A stretch of DNA of 64,000 nucleotides from CAVXFB01 sp963760935. GTDB lineage: Bacteria; Planctomycetota; Planctomycetia; Pirellulales; Thermoguttaceae. Under the pieces are notes generated by a model. The model saw only the letters and a program-made list of their open reading frames with translations. It did not search any database and had not been told where the DNA came from. Where the stretch lies: positions 372,001 through 436,000 of the forward strand of contig CAVXFB010000007.1 in assembly GCA_963760935.1 (NCBI GenBank), read 5' to 3'. A program made the translations under genes and the position numbers. Shown here in pieces: positions 54,956 through 63,191 of the stretch (the stretch's first letter is position 1; each line of letters begins with the position of its first letter).

Positions 54956-56553
54956 CGCGGCGCACATGGAGCAAGGAGGGAGTAATCGAAGCGATCGTAG
55001 ACCGACAGCGACACGGACTAGCACTTTCGACTATCTGGCGGGAAGAGCGGTCGCTCTATTCGGCTGGTGGCCGGCTGTTTGGCAGTTGGCCCGAGGCGCT
55101 CCATGCCGCGGGGATCGCGTTGCCCGAGCGGAAGACGTGGACGCGACAGGATGTTATTCGCGAGCTTCGCAGTCGCTTTCGCCGTGGAGTTTCGCGTAGC
55201 AGGTTTTGGGCGGCCAATCCGGAATTGGCGGCCGCCGCGAAGCGCGTTTTCGGCGGCAAGCGGCGAGCGCTCGTCTGCGCCGGGTTGTGCCGGGAGCCCG
55301 CTCAGCTACCGAGAAAGTGGTCGCAGGAAGAAGTGCTCGATGCGATCCACGCTCGGCACCGCCAAGGAATGTCGCTTCAGGCCGTTTGGCGTGAAGACCT
55401 CGGGCTTTATTCCTCAGCCAAGCGAACCTTCGGCAGCTGGACCGCTGCCATGCGAGCGGCCGGCATCGAGCTGGCGAAGACGGCGTACACGAATCCGCAG
55501 GACGTGATCGATGCAATTCGCCTGCGCCATTGCGACGGTCTTCCACTTTGTGGCGGCGATCGGGCCTTTCCAACGCTGTTCTCGGCGGCCCGAAAACATT
55601 TCGGCACCTGGCGTGCAGTCATGGAAGCCGCGGGGCTGGCGTCGACGCCGCGCCGCAAATGGACCCGCCAAATGTTGATTGATGCGATTCAGCAGCACGA
55701 TCGCCTGGGAACGTTGCCGCAGGTCTGGAAAGACGACAAGGTGCTCTTCGGCGCTGCCAACAAGCACTTCGGTGGTTGGCAGAAGGCCTTGGCCGCAGCC
55801 GGGCGAACGCCACGAAGGATCGAGCACTGGTCGAAGGAACGCATCATTGCCGAACTGCGCTATTGGGATGGCCAGTCGCGGCATGCCGTCCAACTTCAAG
55901 ATCCATCGCTTTTCGGCGCTGCCATTCGCTTCTTCGGCAGTGTCGCCCAAGCCACAGAGGCGGCGGGCGTCGAACTGCTAGAGCGACGATGGAGCCGGCA
56001 ACGGATCATTGACGCCATTCAGGACGGCCACGTCAAAGGCCTTCCGATCGCGAAAGCGGGTTTTGGCGGGGTGGCATTGGCGACGGTCGCCAAGAAGCGC
56101 TTTGGCAATTGGCGTGAAGCGGTGACGGCCGCCGGTCTGGCCCACAAACTTCCAGAGCCGAAGGCCGTAAGAAACTGGAGCGAGCAGTCCATTATCGAAG
56201 CTGTGGTTGTTCGTCACCGCCAAGGCCTTCGGCTCAGCAAAACGTGGAAAACCGATACGGGGTTGTATTGTGCGGCCAAAAAGCATTTCGGCGGCTGGTC
56301 GAATGTGCTTCGAGCCGCCGGGCTGCCGGCAACGCGCAGGCGGTGGAGCAAGGAGCGAGTGGTGCAGGATATCCAGACGTTGCGTCAGAAAGGTGTGCCG
56401 ATCGGCAGCCTTTCAAGCCGAGACCCCTGTCTCACTACCGCCGCGATCCGGCTGTTCGGTAGTTGGCGCGGTGCGCTACGGGCCGCTGCGCTACTGTGGC
56501 CGGAGAACGAAGACGTTCGGTCTGGGCTTGCGAACGCCGCCGTAGTGCCGTAA
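54952..56553 (+). CDS. Tandem helical-repeat protein 2 (9 repeats)
   Basis: A 533-residue protein built from nine repeats of the same type as its upstream neighbour. Examples are WSKEGVIEAIVDRQRHGLAL, then LYSAGGRLFGSWPEALHAAG, and WSKERVVQDIQ with AAIRLFGSWRGALRAAA as the last. Repeat 4 lacks the leading Trp and repeat 2 has FGGKRRAL in place of FGSW. The start ATG overlaps the previous stop as ATGA, which supports reading the previous frame to 54955. It has no catalytic domain, signal or membrane segment. It is the last gene of the operon. DNA binding is inferred from the repeat family; the target is unknown. Confidence 0.8.
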   Translation: MTRRTWSKEGVIEAIVDRQRHGLALSTIWREERSLYSAGGRLFGSWPEALHAAGIALPERKTWTRQDVIRELRSRFRRGVSRSRFWAANPELAAAAKRVFGGKRRALVCAGLCREPAQLPRKWSQEEVLDAIHARHRQGMSLQAVWREDLGLYSSAKRTFGSWTAAMRAAGIELAKTAYTNPQDVIDAIRLRHCDGLPLCGGDRAFPTLFSAARKHFGTWRAVMEAAGLASTPRRKWTRQMLIDAIQQHDRLGTLPQVWKDDKVLFGAANKHFGGWQKALAAAGRTPRRIEHWSKERIIAELRYWDGQSRHAVQLQDPSLFGAAIRFFGSVAQATEAAGVELLERRWSRQRIIDAIQDGHVKGLPIAKAGFGGVALATVAKKRFGNWREAVTAAGLAHKLPEPKAVRNWSEQSIIEAVVVRHRQGLRLSKTWKTDTGLYCAAKKHFGGWSNVLRAAGLPATRRRWSKERVVQDIQTLRQKGVPIGSLSSRDPCLTTAAIRLFGSWRGALRAAALLWPENEDVRSGLANAAVVP

Positions 56554-56565
56554 TTCGGTGCTTTT

Positions 56566-56635
56566 GCGGGATGTCCCGGAATATGGTTGAGATTTCAAGA
56601 CAACAACACGAGTTAGGGTATGCCGGACATCCCGC
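56566..56635. repeat. Inverted repeat after the repeat-protein operon
   Basis: GCGGGATGTCCCGG (56566-56579) and CCGGACATCCCGC (56623-56635) pair over 13 bases with one bulge, 43 bases apart. It begins 12 bases after the operon's last stop. There is no T-run close behind. It may mark the end of the recombinase element or terminate transcription. Confidence 0.45.
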
Positions 56636-56888
56636 GGATCTCGCGGCTGATGGCGTTCGCCATTCGTGGCGACCCTGGTCCGGACCGGGAAGCAGCGCCT
56701 CGCCGTCCCATTCGGACACTGCGATTGTTTGTCGTCGCGCATTGTACGACTGCTAGAGGCAGTGGGACCGTGATCTGGTTTAAGCGTGGCCCCACTGGAA
56801 GCCTAGTTCTAGATAGCCCTAGAATGCTGAACGGAATTCGTGGGCATCCAGTTGCCGAGGAAGGTGCCCGTGGTATAAAATTGCCACA

Positions 56889-56904
56889 GACCGACCGGTC
56901 GGTC
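56889..56904. promoter_or_regulatory. Probable TetR operator
   Basis: GACCGACCGGTCGGTC is a perfect 16-bp palindrome, 15 bases before the TetR start and just after a TATAAA-like box at 56873. Position and symmetry suit autoregulation. The upstream part, 56636-56888, holds no supported gene. Confidence 0.65.
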
Positions 56905-56919
56905 GGGAAGGATCACACC

Positions 56920-57507
56920 ATGCATCACGGCACGCAGACAAGAGAACGGTTGTTGGAGGAGGCGACAACACTCGCTCGACAGAAAGGTTTTGGCGCCACC
57001 TCCTTGAACGATCTTATGGCTGCCACGGGCATCAAGAAAGGGACGCTCTATTACCACTTTCCCGGCAAGGATGAACTCGGCTTGGCCGTGTTGGAACGTG
57101 CCAAGGCGGCGTTCTTGGTATGGATCGAAGGAGCACTCGTTGCCCCGAGCCCGCAGGAGGGCTTGCAGCGGTTCTTCGATGCGGTCCTGGAGAGGCATCG
57201 GATGAGGGGATTTATGGGCGGGTGCTTGTTCGGCAACACTGCCCTGGAAATGAGTGACACCAACAGCCGCTTCGCCCAAAGCGTCGGCAGCGTGTTCCGG
57301 GAGTGGACCGGTAGGGTCGAAGCGGTGATCCTCGCCGGCCAACAGGCAGGGGAGTTCCGGTCGGACATTCCGGCCTGCGATTTGGCGGAGGTGATCGTGT
57401 CGACGATCGAGGGCGGCATCATGATGTCCAGAGTGAGGAAGGAAGAACACCCGCTCAAGACGTGTCTTGATTCTCTGAGAGTATTCCTTGGCACGAGAGC
57501 CGAGTAA
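56920..57507 (+). CDS. TetR/AcrR-family regulator
   Basis: A 195-residue repressor. The N-terminal helix-turn-helix is typical: TRERLLEEATTLARQKGFGA, then LMAATGIKKGTLYYHFPGKDEL. The ligand domain (GFMGGCLFGNTALEMSD, then DLAEVIVSTIEGGIMMSR) resembles the subgroup with a TetR_C LmrA/YxaF-like end that senses small molecules. ATG 56920 follows GGAAGGA; the longer frame back to 56620 crosses the palindromic operator and is rejected. It heads a run of redox genes in the same direction and probably represses itself and them in response to oxidants or electrophiles. Confidence 0.88.
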   Translation: MHHGTQTRERLLEEATTLARQKGFGATSLNDLMAATGIKKGTLYYHFPGKDELGLAVLERAKAAFLVWIEGALVAPSPQEGLQRFFDAVLERHRMRGFMGGCLFGNTALEMSDTNSRFAQSVGSVFREWTGRVEAVILAGQQAGEFRSDIPACDLAEVIVSTIEGGIMMSRVRKEEHPLKTCLDSLRVFLGTRAE

Positions 57508-57600
57508 CAGCTTACCAACGTGTCGAGTGTAATTGGCAGTACAGAAGAGGAGATTGCCGAGATGTCAGACATCTTCTCTGGTTCAATCAAGGAGCAAGCG

Positions 57601-58242
57601 ATGATGAAGCGGACGTCCAAGTTGGCCGAGGTGTGTGTGGTCTTGCTGGTGGTCGTTGGTTGCCTAACGTATGCGATGCGGGCAGTCGCCGCTGAACCGG
57701 CGACGGCGGGAGCCATCGGGGGGTCTAAGACGCAAGCTGCCGGCGGTTTGCTGCCGCCCAAGGTTGGCGAGAAGGCTCCGGATTTCACTCTCGATACGTT
57801 GGACCACAAGCCCGTTCAACTCTCGAAGCAGATTGCCGACGGCCCGGTCGTGCTCATCGTGCTGCGCGGCTGGCCGGGCTATCAGTGTCCGATCTGCTCG
57901 AAACAAGTCGGGGAGTTCATTACCCGTGCCGATGACCTCAAGGCTGCCAAGATCCGGTTGGTGCTGGTATATCCTGGGCCTGCCGACCGTCTCGGGGATC
58001 ATGCCCAGGAGTTCATAAGCGGCAAAAACCTTCCTGCGGGCTTCTCGCTGGTGATCGACCCGGACCTCAAGTTCACTGCCAGCTACGGTCTGCGCTGGGA
58101 TGCGCCGAAGGAAACCGCCTACCCATCCACCTTTGTCATTGACCAAGAGGGCGTTGTCCGCTTCGCCAAGGTAAGCAAGACCCACGGCGACCGCGCAAGT
58201 GCCAAGGAAGTGCTGGCAGCGGTTGCCGGCATCAAGGAATAG
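57601..58242 (+). CDS. Exported peroxiredoxin/thioredoxin-like protein
   Basis: A 213-residue protein. A signal or anchor (VCVVLLVVVGCLTYAMRAVA) is followed by an AhpC/TSA-type fold: VGEKAPDFTLDTLDHKPVQL, then the redox site GWPGYQCPICSKQ with Cys96 and Cys99, and YPSTFVIDQEGVVRFAKVS. AAGGAG lies six bases before two adjacent ATGs at 57601. It would reduce peroxides or transfer electrons outside the cytoplasm. It follows the TetR gene by 93 bases. Confidence 0.8.
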   Translation: MMKRTSKLAEVCVVLLVVVGCLTYAMRAVAAEPATAGAIGGSKTQAAGGLLPPKVGEKAPDFTLDTLDHKPVQLSKQIADGPVVLIVLRGWPGYQCPICSKQVGEFITRADDLKAAKIRLVLVYPGPADRLGDHAQEFISGKNLPAGFSLVIDPDLKFTASYGLRWDAPKETAYPSTFVIDQEGVVRFAKVSKTHGDRASAKEVLAAVAGIKE

Positions 58243-58271
58243 CTCGCAAAGCAAGGAGAATACCATGAAAA

Positions 58272-58910
58272 GTGCTCGGTATCAGCGGCAGTCCGCGTAA
58301 GGGATCGACTACGGACCAGCTAGTGCAGGAGGTGTTAGCTGGTGTGGACGGATGCGAAACGGAGTTTGTGTCCCTGTCCGGCAAGAGCATCGGCCCGTGC
58401 ATTGCGTGCCTGGGGTGTATCGAGACAAACATCTGTAGGGTCCAGGACGACCTGACGCCCCTGCGCCCGATGATTGTGGAGGCCGACGCCTACGTCATTG
58501 GCGGGGCGAACTACTTCAACAACCTGAACGGTCTTACCCATTGCTTTATGGAGCGGTGGTACCAGTTCCGCCATCGTGAAGCGAAGATCGTCGCGGGCAA
58601 GCTGGGCGTAGCGGTTGGCGTTGGCGGCCGAGACCCCAAGCCAGTTGTCGAGGTCATCCGTACGTTCTTCCAGTACAACCAGATCGAGTGCATTGGTGAC
58701 GTCGTTGCCCAAGGGGCGGCTTCCTGCTTCATCTGCGGATACGGCGAGACGTGCAAGGTCGGTGCCGTCCACAAGCTCTTTGGCCCAGGAGTGAAGATCA
58801 CGGAGGAAAATACTCCTTCGCTCGTCAAGCAGCCGGCGGCTCGGGCGACCGCCCGCGAACTGGGCAAGAGACTGAGCGACCGTCTGCTTGCATTCGCTGC
58901 GGGAACGTGA
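58272..58910 (+). CDS. NADPH-dependent FMN reductase / iron-sulfur flavoprotein
   Basis: A 212-residue flavodoxin-like protein. The FMN phosphate loop is LGISGSPRKGSTT. CIACLGCIETNIC provides a ferredoxin-like Cys group as in iron-sulfur flavoproteins, and a C-terminal CFICGYGETC adds more cysteines. The start is odd. ATG 58265, with AAGGAG in place, is one base out of frame (ATGAAAAGTG), and in-frame translation must begin at GTG 58272. One A fewer would give MKVLGISGSP, so either a poly-A indel or a GTG start is involved. It probably feeds electrons to the neighbouring redox proteins. Confidence 0.78.
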   Translation: MLGISGSPRKGSTTDQLVQEVLAGVDGCETEFVSLSGKSIGPCIACLGCIETNICRVQDDLTPLRPMIVEADAYVIGGANYFNNLNGLTHCFMERWYQFRHREAKIVAGKLGVAVGVGGRDPKPVVEVIRTFFQYNQIECIGDVVAQGAASCFICGYGETCKVGAVHKLFGPGVKITEENTPSLVKQPAARATARELGKRLSDRLLAFAAGT

Positions 58911-58950
58911 TGTGAACTTCAGAACTTGATTTCACCAGGAGGTAAAGACC

Positions 58951-60546
58951 ATGTGGCGATGGCATTCTTCTGTTGGCGTGGCGTTGGCTGGGTTACTGCT
59001 CCTCTCCACCGACATTCGGGCGGCAGAGGATTTGCGGAACGGGAAGCGCGACGCCCCGGCCACGGCGGAGTTTCCCAAACGGGATGCCACATCCGACCCG
59101 CTCTTGTTGCTCTTGCGGGCGCCCGTCATTCGTCGGGAACTCGGCCTCCAGCAAGGGCAGATCGAGTCCATCGAGCAAGCGATCGGCGAGGTAGACGAAC
59201 CGCTCTGGCGTCTGCGGGATGCCCAGTTTCTCAACGCCGAGAACTCCAAGAAGGCTTGGCAGCTCATCGACCAGGTCGATTTGAAACTTGGGGGAATCCT
59301 GGAGCGGGATCAGCAGGCTCGGTTTCGGCAGCTTGTGATACAGGCCCGGGGATTCGATGCCTTGCTGACCGCCGAGGTGATCAAGGGCCTTAACCTCTCG
59401 ACGGATCAAGTGCGGCAAATTGCCGGGGTCTTTGAAAAAACTCGAAAGGAGACGCAACGGCTTCAGAAGGAGTCAGCCGGCAAGGCTGAGGCGGACGGGG
59501 GCCGGCAGGCCGAAAAGTTGCTGACCTCCCAGCGGAAGAAGATGGTTGCCCTGCTTACCGACGCGCAGAAGCGGCAATTCCAGACGCTGGCGGGCGACTC
59601 GTACGACTTCGGGCATGTGCCGCGGCGCTTCGCCCGGGCGCCTGAAATTCGTGGCGTCGAGGAGTGGATCAACTCCGCCCCGCTGAGCCTGGCCGAACTG
59701 CGCGGCAAGGTCGTGGCTTTACATTTCTTCACCTTCGGCTGTAGCAACTGCATTCATAATCAGCCAGCGTACAAAGACTGGTACGGGCGTTTCTCTGGCC
59801 AGGACGTTGTGGTGCTCGGCATTCATACGCCGGAGGGAGACAGCGACCGAATCGTGGAGAACATCCGCAAAGCTCTTCAACAACAGGAGATCAAGTACCC
59901 CGTGGCCATCGATAATCAGAAGGAGAATTGGACCACCTGGGCAAATAACATGTGGCCAGCGGTGTACCTCATCGACAAACAGGGGTATGTCCGGTACTGG
60001 TGGTACGGCGAGCTGAACTGGCAGGGCGCCCAGGGCGAAAAGCTCTTCTACCAGAGGATCGCTGAGTTGCTCGCGGAAACAAATGAACCAAGCCGCGCGG
60101 TGCCAACGCGGCCTGTCGCCCAACTCAGGGAGCCCCTCACCAAGACCGACGCCCAGTGGAAGAAGCAGTTGACGGCCGAGCAGTACTCGGTGACACGGCG
60201 GAAAGGCACGGAAGCGCCGTTCACGGGAGAGTACTGGAACTGCAAGAAGAAGGGGATTTATCACTGCGTCTGCTGCGGGGCGGAGTTGTTCAGCTCGGAT
60301 ACGAAGTTCGAGTCGGGCACCGGCTGGCCCAGTTTTTGGGCCCCCCTCGCCGAGAAGGCCGTCGCCGAAAAGAACGACGACAGTCATTCCATGCACCGGA
60401 CCGAGGTGCTTTGTCCGCGGTGCAACGCGCATCTGGGGCACGTTTTCCCGGATGGGCCGCAACCCACCAGCCTGCGATACTGCATCAACTCGGCGGCGTT
60501 GAAGTTGGACGAGTCGCCCACGCCATCAGCCCAATCTAAACAGTGA
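58951..60546 (+). CDS. msrB: Exported redoxin fused to methionine-R-sulfoxide reductase (MsrB)
   Basis: A 531-residue three-part protein. It has a signal peptide (HSSVGVALAGLLLLSTDIRA). Residues about 45-215 are a helical Spy/LTXXQ-like region (LGLQQGQIESIE, LNLSTDQVRQIA). Residues about 220-375 are a thioredoxin-like redoxin with TFGCSNCIHN (Cys264, Cys267). Residues about 385-520 are MsrB, with zinc cysteines in CVCCGAELF and CPRCNAHLGHVF, SGTGWPSFW, and the catalytic Cys in RYCINSAAL. The redoxin may recycle the MsrB domain, making one polypeptide a self-contained repair unit. GGAGGT precedes ATG 58951. Its stop is 15 bases from the msrA start. Confidence 0.88.
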   Translation: MWRWHSSVGVALAGLLLLSTDIRAAEDLRNGKRDAPATAEFPKRDATSDPLLLLLRAPVIRRELGLQQGQIESIEQAIGEVDEPLWRLRDAQFLNAENSKKAWQLIDQVDLKLGGILERDQQARFRQLVIQARGFDALLTAEVIKGLNLSTDQVRQIAGVFEKTRKETQRLQKESAGKAEADGGRQAEKLLTSQRKKMVALLTDAQKRQFQTLAGDSYDFGHVPRRFARAPEIRGVEEWINSAPLSLAELRGKVVALHFFTFGCSNCIHNQPAYKDWYGRFSGQDVVVLGIHTPEGDSDRIVENIRKALQQQEIKYPVAIDNQKENWTTWANNMWPAVYLIDKQGYVRYWWYGELNWQGAQGEKLFYQRIAELLAETNEPSRAVPTRPVAQLREPLTKTDAQWKKQLTAEQYSVTRRKGTEAPFTGEYWNCKKKGIYHCVCCGAELFSSDTKFESGTGWPSFWAPLAEKAVAEKNDDSHSMHRTEVLCPRCNAHLGHVFPDGPQPTSLRYCINSAALKLDESPTPSAQSKQ

Positions 60547-60560
60547 GGAGATACAACGCC

Positions 60561-61289
60561 ATGCAAAGGTCGACCACGTTCTACAACCTGGGAAAGTCCT
60601 TTATCAGCCTTCTACTGCTTGTTCTTGTCCTGGAAGGAATCAAAGCGATGTCCGCCGCACAGACTCCTCGGCCCGGAGCAAGCGAAAAGCCATCGGAACA
60701 ATCGGCCAGCGAGCCGCAGAAGAAGCTGGAAACAGCCACCTTTGGTGCCGGCTGTTTCTGGTGTACCGAGGCCGTCTTTCAGCGATTGAAGGGCGTCCAG
60801 TCAGTGGTGTCCGGTTATAGCGGGGGGCACGTCAAGAACCCGACTTACAAGCAGGTATCCTCCGGCACCACAGGCCACGCTGAAGCGGTGCAGATTACCT
60901 TTGATCCCGGTCAAATCTCCTATGCCGAACTTCTGAAAGTATTCTGGAAGACGCACGACCCGACGACGATGAATTGGCAGGGACCCGATGTCGGCACGCA
61001 GTATCGCTCGGTCATCTTCTACCACAGTGACGAGCAGCAGAAGCTGGCCGAAAAGTGCAAGCGTGAACTCGACCAGTCCAAGGCGTTCCGCGCCCCGATC
61101 GTAACCCAGATCGTCCCGTTCCAAGAGTTCTTTCCCGCCGAGAACTACCACCAGGACTACTACGAATTGAACTCGCGGCAGCCTTACTGTGCCATGATCA
61201 TTCGTCCCAAGGTGGAGAAGCTAGAAAGGGTGTTTCGCGATAAACTCAAGTCCGCACCAGCCGAACCCTCGGCGTCGGGCAAGAGATGA
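60561..61289 (+). CDS. msrA: Exported methionine-S-sulfoxide reductase (MsrA)
   Basis: A 242-residue enzyme. An N-terminal hydrophobic signal (KSFISLLLLVLVLEG) and a linker precede the MsrA domain: TFGAGCFWCTEAVF with catalytic Cys65, VVSGYSGG, GHAEAVQITFDP and the end AENYHQDYYELN. It reduces the S-epimer of methionine sulfoxide, complementing the MsrB upstream. The signal places both outside the cytoplasm. GAGGAG lies 10 bases before ATG 60561. About 25 bases after the stop, AAGGAG and ATG appear again but the frame stops after three codons. Confidence 0.92.
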   Translation: MQRSTTFYNLGKSFISLLLLVLVLEGIKAMSAAQTPRPGASEKPSEQSASEPQKKLETATFGAGCFWCTEAVFQRLKGVQSVVSGYSGGHVKNPTYKQVSSGTTGHAEAVQITFDPGQISYAELLKVFWKTHDPTTMNWQGPDVGTQYRSVIFYHSDEQQKLAEKCKRELDQSKAFRAPIVTQIVPFQEFFPAENYHQDYYELNSRQPYCAMIIRPKVEKLERVFRDKLKSAPAEPSASGKR

Positions 61290-62009
61290 AAAGCCAGTGC
61301 TCATTCCGTTCACGAAGGAGATGCTAATGAGTTTCTGAAGTGGAGCACTTCAATGAGCCATCGTTGCCTTTTCTACTCGCTGGCAATCTGCGTGGTGAGT
61401 GTGGCATGGCCGGCGGATAGCCGCATGTGCGAGTCAACAAACCTTCCTTTTGCAGCTTCCAACCGATTACTTGCCATTTTGCCAGGTTTCCCCGCAGGGG
61501 GATTCCCGGATTGCCAGTACCGAATTCAAGTCGTTGGAAAGCCGTCGGAAATGAGGTTTCCAACACCCCGGACGCCTTTGCGTTCCATGCTCTGAGTTCG
61601 GCAACTAGCGAATTAATCTGGTCCACGTCGCATCCAGACGTATCGACACGATTTCCACTGAAGAAGTGTCGTAAATCGCGGCATTTCACCGCTGCATTGC
61701 TGTCCATTTTTCATGCTTGACAGCATTGCTGAATCTGATAGCATCAAGGGCTCGAACATGGACGTGCGTACACTAGTCCAGCATGACGCTTTTCCGGTGC
61801 CGGGATGGCCGGGCTCCGGGGAGAAATGCGGCGCAACCCCGACGTAACGCCGCCCTGACTGAGGATCAGCGTCGCTTCCACCTTTCGCGCTACGACCCCA
61901 CTGCCGGCCCGGCAGTGACGTAGCCATTCTCTTTTTGCACCCGCGTTCGTCGGCGAAGGCCGGTCGCTGCGCGCGTTGCGTTATTCCATTCACAGAAGGA
62001 CCAAACACC
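61290..62009. other. Non-coding junction after msr operon
   Basis: A 720-bp stretch. At 61315-61338 an intact-looking AAGGAG, spacer and ATG lead to MSF and a stop, as if the next operon gene had been cut away. The rest has no supported gene. The last 270 bases are probably the leader and promoter of the gene pair starting at 62010, which has AGAAGGA before its ATG. Confidence 0.5.
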
Positions 62010-63191
62010 ATGAGTCATTCCTACGACCCACGCCGGCTGCTTCGGCAGATTTCCAATCCTTTGCTCCAGGCTCTTTTTGCACAGCGCGACGTGCTCCAGG
62101 ACTTTCCCTGGGACGAAATATCGGAATCTCGGATCGAGCCGGTGTTCGCCGCCTGGCAGCGACTGCCCGACGCCAAGCGCAAGGAGATACAAGTTATCTT
62201 GCAGGACGTCCATGCCTTGGCGGACGGCCGCGGCCTGAGAATCTTCGCCGAAGAAATCCATCGTCGCTTTCCCAACCGCGCCGGGGACTTTGCCGCGATT
62301 GAAGGGCGGTTGGATAAAGCGCTGTGGGCCTATCTGAACCTGCGCGATGCCTTCGACCAGGCGGCTCTCTTCGCCCGCGCCGATGCACTCATGGGCGGCC
62401 GGTACTGGGTAAAACGCAACACTCTGCCACGCGGACCGGTGGCAATCTCTGCCGACAAATTGGCCGACTTGCAGCAGGCACTTCGCGACCACTACTGGCC
62501 TGCCGAGATGCGCGGCAAGCATTGTAAGGTCGAGCACTACGAGCGCAAAGGCGGGGCCCAGTTCTTCTATGCCTACCTGGACGATTGGCCAGATCGGCAA
62601 CTGGTCTTCGCCGACGATGGCGAAATGATTCCGCAGAACGAGCGGTTTGCTTTCTCCAACGTATTCGTCTTCAACACGGACGAAGGTTCACTCGAGTTGG
62701 TGGCAAAGGGGGGTGCAGCCGTGCATTTGCCGTTACAACAGGCATTCTGTCGTGCGGTGCTGGGCATCGAAGTCGGGCGGGCGGATCCGCTGCGCCCGGC
62801 GTACCGACTGGGGATGCTGCTGGAACCTGGCTTTGAACTGGTTACCGATCCAGGCGATGGCATCGCACGGGTTTCGGTGCGTCTGGTCCGAATCGGTCCG
62901 GCCACCGTCGCCGGCCAGGCCGTTAATGATTTGCGGCTGACATTTCCGCCCCAAGCCGAGCTACACAACATCGTCCGATCAATTCGGCACTGCGTTGACC
63001 AGCTCGGTGGCGATACCACCGTCCGGGCTGCGACGTTCGAATTGGAGTTTCTGCCCGATGCGGCACATTGCGTCAAGAAAATGAGCTTTACCGTCACGGC
63101 GCCCAGCACGTGCGATCTGAAAAGCAAGTCCGACGAGATGCGGTTGGTGGGCGAACGCTGCCTAAGAATATGGGGCGTGATCGATGAATGA
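62010..63191 (+). CDS. Unrecognised conserved-looking protein, pair gene 1
   Basis: A 393-residue soluble protein. The first third is helical (MSHSYDPRRLLRQISNPLLQ, then EIQVILQDVHALADG and FAEEIHRRFP). The middle has KVEHYERKGGAQFFYAYLDDW, then VFVFNTDEGSLELVAKGG. The last third is beta-rich with VRSIRHCVDQLGG. I recall similar proteins in mobile islands of planctomycetes and proteobacteria but know no function, and I see no catalytic motif. AGAAGGA lies nine bases before ATG 62010. The stop overlaps the next start over eight bases (ATGAATGA), so the two are translated together. Confidence 0.7.
   Translation: MSHSYDPRRLLRQISNPLLQALFAQRDVLQDFPWDEISESRIEPVFAAWQRLPDAKRKEIQVILQDVHALADGRGLRIFAEEIHRRFPNRAGDFAAIEGRLDKALWAYLNLRDAFDQAALFARADALMGGRYWVKRNTLPRGPVAISADKLADLQQALRDHYWPAEMRGKHCKVEHYERKGGAQFFYAYLDDWPDRQLVFADDGEMIPQNERFAFSNVFVFNTDEGSLELVAKGGAAVHLPLQQAFCRAVLGIEVGRADPLRPAYRLGMLLEPGFELVTDPGDGIARVSVRLVRIGPATVAGQAVNDLRLTFPPQAELHNIVRSIRHCVDQLGGDTTVRAATFELEFLPDAAHCVKKMSFTVTAPSTCDLKSKSDEMRLVGERCLRIWGVIDE

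Noticed and set aside
53557..56553. A CRISPR array or DNA-level tandem repeat
   Set aside because: Repetition is clear only in protein; DNA repeats are diverged, and there are no spacers of constant length.
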